From NCBI GenBank assembly GCA_964574605.1, contig CAZNOK010000249.1:1-6558 (forward strand): DNA of 6,558 nt, read 5' to 3'. Shown here piece by piece: positions 5,916-6,558 of this stretch. The notes under the pieces are model-generated. The model was not told the origin of the DNA, did not search any database, and was given only the letters and a program-made list of their open reading frames with translations. Position 1 is the stretch's first letter. Every line of letters begins with the position of its first letter. The position numbers and the translations under genes are program-made. The DNA comes from CAIKAP01 sp964574605 (GTDB taxonomy: Bacteria; Verrucomicrobiota; Verrucomicrobiia; Palsa-1439).

Positions 5916-6558
5916 ATGAAATTTGCAGTGGCTTCCCATTTCGATCGCTTGGCCGGCCGATTCGGCGACGGCGAGTTCTACCAGAATTGTCGCGTCGCCA
6001 TGACGGCCACCATCGCGCCCGAACTGGCGCGCGCCTGCCACATTCTCGACCTCGGTTGCGGCAACGGCGGGTTCACGCTGCTCTTTGCCGACGCCGCTCC
6101 GCAGGCTCGCCTGCTGGCTGCCGACATCTCCCCGCACATGCTTCGCGCCACCCGTGAACGCCTCCGGGGAAACGCCTCGCTCCTTCAAGCAGACGCCGGC
6201 CGCCTGCCGTTGCGGAACGCATCCGTGGACTTGGTCTTCTGCAACCACGTCCTCTGTTTCGTCCCGGCCCTCGACGCCTGCGTTCGCGAAATCGCCCGCC
6301 TCCTCAAACCGATTGGCACGCTTGTTGCCGATGCCGGCCAAACCGGGCTGGAGGCGCGGATTGTTGATCTGCTCCGCAAGGAAAACGCCGCCGCCCGCCT
6401 GCTCAAGCGGGTCATGCTTGCTCTCCTGACGCGCCTGCTCGCAACACCGATTGTGCCTACCAGCCTGAGACGCCGCATCGCCGCCATGAACGAACAACGC
6501 TATCGCGCCGCCTTTGAACAAGCCGACCTGATTGTCGAGCGACGCGACGTAGTCTTCT
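5916..6558 (+). CDS. Class I SAM-dependent methyltransferase (3' end outside window)
   Basis: The frame stays open from ATG 5916 to the window edge, giving 214 residues with no stop, so the gene is cut by the window and not broken. It contains SAM-binding motif I ILDLGCGNGG (43-52), the acidic residue closing strand 2 in AADIS (68-72, Asp70), ADAGRLPL (92-99) for the adenine contact, and a VDLVFCNHVL strand (104-113). This is the Methyltransf_11 type, like UbiE/BioC-related enzymes that methylate small molecules or lipids. Residues 163-180 are Leu-rich and could sit on a membrane or form a substrate lid. It starts 16 bases after the stop of protein B without a clear Shine-Dalgarno site, so it is probably translated from the same transcript. 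The substrate is unknown; a glycan or lipid intermediate made by its neighbours is plausible. Confidence 0.88.
   Translation, partial: MKFAVASHFDRLAGRFGDGEFYQNCRVAMTATIAPELARACHILDLGCGNGGFTLLFADAAPQARLLAADISPHMLRATRERLRGNASLLQADAGRLPLRNASVDLVFCNHVLCFVPALDACVREIARLLKPIGTLVADAGQTGLEARIVDLLRKENAAARLLKRVMLALLTRLLATPIVPTSLRRRIAAMNEQRYRAAFEQADLIVERRDVVF

Noticed and set aside
4583..5917. 444-codon minus-strand open frame opposite the flavoprotein and membrane protein B.
   Set aside because: It covers two well-supported plus-strand genes and their intergenic junction, has no domain I recognise, and is the expected mirror of GC-rich coding sequence.

Overview
The window is GC-rich and gene-dense, and looks like a bacterial chromosome of the Planctomycetota-Verrucomicrobiota-Chlamydiota (PVC) group, most likely Verrucomicrobiota. 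The main argument is a 709-residue protein with a complete GreA-type transcript-cleavage module at its C-terminus. I recall this long GreA architecture from Chlamydiae and Verrucomicrobia, whereas ordinary GreA is about 158 residues. The assignment is an inference from one protein and overall composition, not a measurement.

Left part (1-133): no gene. It holds two direct copies of a 13-base motif at the extreme left, which look like the end of an insertion sequence lying mostly outside the window. Two adjacent hairpins follow, just beyond the 3' end of the first gene. Next (134-2785, minus strand): a bacterioferritin gene preceded, in transcription order, by the long GreA-like gene. They are 54 bases apart and may share a transcript.

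Region 2786-2880 is a divergent promoter region. A perfect TATAAT faces the GreA-like gene and a weaker promoter faces right. Each -10 box ends exactly 8 bases before the proposed start codon, and neither start has a Shine-Dalgarno sequence, so both transcripts may be leaderless.

Right part (2881-6558, plus strand): a tight five-gene run, probably one operon. It comprises a membrane-anchored family 2 glycosyltransferase; a two-helix membrane protein (A); a flavoprotein related to UDP-galactopyranose mutase and amine oxidases; a second two-helix membrane protein (B) clearly homologous to A (45 of 80 aligned residues identical by hand count); and a class I SAM-dependent methyltransferase cut by the window edge. 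The first two junctions overlap (ATGA, TGATG), and the third has a Shine-Dalgarno sequence sitting on the preceding stop codon. The gene set suggests making and modifying a glycan or glycolipid at the membrane, with A and B as possible partners of the enzymes. The duplicated membrane protein bracketing a flavoenzyme is the most unusual feature here, and its function is unknown.
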